A stretch of 64,000 nucleotides of DNA from Nosema muscidifuracis (Eukaryota; Microsporidia; Nosematidae). The stretch lies in contig JAIOKI010000025.1 of assembly GCA_028335825.1 (NCBI GenBank), forward strand, positions 186,001 through 250,000, read 5' to 3'. The notes under the pieces are model-generated. The model was not told the origin of the DNA. It saw nothing but the letters and a program-made list of their open reading frames with translations, and did not search any database. A program made the translations under genes and the position numbers. Position 1 is the stretch's first letter. The number at the start of each line of letters is the position of its first letter. Below are positions 61,927 to 64,000 of the stretch, piece by piece.

Positions 61927-64000
61927 ATCAATTTATTAAATTCATAAATAGTCTTTTTAAAATATATTAGTAATAGAATTATTTATTAATAGTTTTCTCT
62001 TAAAATATATTAGTAATAAATCAATTTATTAAATTCATAAATAGTTTTCTATAAAACATAACTTTAAATAAAATTTCATAAACCAATTTGTGAATATAAG
62101 TCTTAATTAAACATCCTAACAAAATAATAATTGATCTCAACGAATAAAAATTAATTTTATATACCATTTTTATATATTCTTTCTATAATAAAAATTAATG
62201 TGTTTTTATAAGGGGTTAGAAAATAAATATCAAAATTTTTATGTACAAAAATTTATGTATTTTATTTAATGAAGTAATTTACAATAAATCTCTTATTGAG
62301 CCTTTGCTCAGATTAGAGGTGGGTTTTTTTAGTATAATTCTGTTTCTTAATAAATTATCTTAATTTAAAATCTCATATATTAATTTTTATATATTAAAAA
62401 AATAATTATAGAGTTATTGTTCATATATTTCAAAATATCTTGATGATGTCATTGTTTTGAAGAATTACATCATTTATATTAAATACGTTTTAATTCACAA
62501 CTCTTAGAATTATTATTATTGATGATAAATTCTTTAATATATAAAAAGTAAATGTATTTGTATTATAAATATATTTTATCAATTTAAAATTTATTTATGC
62601 TATCCAGATTATTGTAAATTTTAAAAATTGAGGTGTCTCAAATTAATTTGAGAAAATGATAAATTAATTGAAAAATTATTAAGATTATTTTCTTATAAAT
62701 ATATTCAAATCTGAATGTATTTAATTCAATAGATCTAATGTAGGAGAAAATCAAGTATATTTATCTAATAATAAAGTAATAGACATAATGCAATATTTAT
62801 TAAATGTATAAGAGAATTATACCTGTTATAAATTACATTTGTATATTTAAAGGTTCAGAGCTATCTATTAAAGATATATTTTATTATATCTATTTGTCAA
62901 GATTCTAAAATTAAATATTTATTTTACTTGATCTGTTAAAAAAAAATAATCTTTTTCTATAATGATTATTTTTAATTAATAATTTTTTTTCTAATTTTTA
63001 CTAAATTATTCATTTGTTATAAATTACACCTTCTTATTTAATTTTAATTATATGTTAATTACTCATCTTAAATATTATAAAATTAACCAACCTTTAACTT
63101 TTTTTCTAATAATACTTCATATTGAATTAAATAATAAAATATTTCATTATAAATTTTATAAAATAAGTAAAGTTATAAGATAAATAAACTATAACACTGT
63201 AAAAATATTCAAATTTTATATAGAAAAATATTCATCCATCTTTATTTATTTTAATAAGATTTATTGATGTTACCTCTTTTTTAATTAAATTATCTAAAAA
63301 ATTCATAATGTTATGACAATTTTTAATTAGAAGATATTTCACATTTAATCATTATAAAATTAATTTGATATATTTCTAATATGATATTATAAATATATAT
63401 TAAGTTAAAATAGTCTATTTATTATGAAATATTTTCTATTAAATATCATGACTTTTAAACTATCATAAATTTTAAAGATCTTTATTATTAACTTTAAGAT
63501 TTCTTTAATAACTAAATAGTTAATTCATTTTTATAAAATAAAATCTTAGATATTATAAAAATTTAATTTTTAAATTTTATCTTTTTTAATAGACGATCTC
63601 ATTTATTGATTCAATTAATATTTTACTTTTTTTATTTAATTGAAATATAAAAAAGTTAACAATTTATTAATTTATAAAAAAATAGTCAATTTAAGCTTAT
63701 ATAAAGACAAGAATATATAATATTATATTTTATAGTTTTAATTCGAAATATAAGTTAAAAGATTAATATGTTTGAAAAATAAAGTTTTTAATGTCTCGAC
63801 AGGTATTTTGTAATAAAGAAACATAAAATCTCATTTTTAAATAAATATTAATTAATTTAGATAAATCTCATTTTTAATTAACTTTGTTTTTAAATATAAT
63901 TTAATTAGCTTAGAAAAATCTCATTTTTAATTAACTTTGTTTTTAAATATAAATTAATTAATTTAGAAACATCAATCTGAATTTAAATTAATTTTCTGAC
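61927..64000. other. 2-kb region without an accepted gene
   Basis: 61927-62050 has a short duplication (taaattcataaatagttttc). A GC-richer hairpin with a T-run sits at 62288-62329 (separate entry). An orphan CCCC box on minus (62212-62215) lies 45 bases before a 48-codon frame (62021-62167) that I do not accept. The rest is AT-rich spacer to the window end, with tctcatttttaattaactttgtttttaaatata repeated near 63865 and 63920. Confidence 0.5.
62288..62329 (+). ncRNA. possible small RNA 3' end: hairpin plus T-run
   Basis: ctcttattgagcctttgctc, then agattagaggtgggttttttt. tgagc pairs with gctca around a cttt loop, and ctct with agag outside it, followed by a run of seven T. It is the only GC-richer, structured island in the last 2 kb. 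It resembles the end of an RNA polymerase III transcript, but I do not recognise the RNA and cannot fix a 5' end. Confidence 0.25.

Noticed and set aside
62021-62167. 48-codon minus frame downstream of a CCCC box (62212-62215)
   Set aside because: The box is 45 bases before the ATG, while all convincing boxes here are within seven bases.
62288-62315. gagcctttgctc as the loop of U5 snRNA or the 5' end of U4
   Set aside because: The U5 loop (GCCUUUUAC) and the U4 start do not match over their conserved length. Kept only as an unnamed possible RNA.

Overview
This window looks like a contig from the nuclear genome of a microsporidian: a fungus-related intracellular parasite with a very AT-rich, loosely packed genome. 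The evidence is as follows. The genes are intron-poor and eukaryotic (EF-1alpha, eIF1A, eS1, proteasome beta, valyl-tRNA synthetase, Ufd2), and many are shortened. A CCC or CCCC box sits 0-7 bases before most start codons, which is the start signal described in Microsporidia. PDH E1-beta has no obvious targeting extension. Several secreted or surface proteins are strongly repetitive. Long spacers of tandem repeats and Ty3/gypsy debris point to one of the large-genome species (Edhazardia- or Hamiltosporidium-like). I cannot name the species from the sequence.

Layout. 0-19.5 kb is a housekeeping block: the 5' end of an actin-related protein gene, ValRS, SPO11, a GT15 mannosyltransferase, EF-1alpha, a TMEM33/Pom33-type membrane protein, a probable Mis12/Mtw1 kinetochore subunit, an actin-fold protein carrying a C2H2 finger, eIF1A, PDH E1-beta, a SWIB/BAF60 (Rsc6/Swp73) protein, a Bem46-type hydrolase, Ufd2 and thymidylate kinase. 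19.5-30.2 kb is gene-poor. It holds a 76-bp minisatellite, a 5S rRNA gene and one hypothetical gene, the last two lying between two direct copies of a ~0.73-kb repeat, and then ITPase. 30.2-41.3 kb holds an AVT-type amino-acid transporter, a protein that looks like a domesticated Mutator (MULE) transposase, proteasome beta7, a KE-rich multi-pass membrane protein, a UTP13-like WD40 gene split by one in-frame stop, eS1 and tRNA-Leu(UAA).

41.6-62 kb is the accessory part. It contains a run of very short signal-anchor proteins, a decayed Ty3/gypsy element, a GID8-like CTLH/CRA protein, a secreted collagen-like Gly/Pro/Cys repeat protein, a small secreted Gly/Thr/Tyr protein, an Eaf3/MRG15 homologue, a Gag relic and a 706-residue membrane-anchored repeat protein. 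Almost all housekeeping genes carry the CCC box and almost none of the surface or secreted genes do. Functionally the window combines translation, chromatin control (ARP, SWIB, MRG), chromosome segregation and meiosis (Mis12-like, SPO11), protein turnover (Ufd2, GID8-like, proteasome) and a set of candidate spore-wall or polar-tube proteins.
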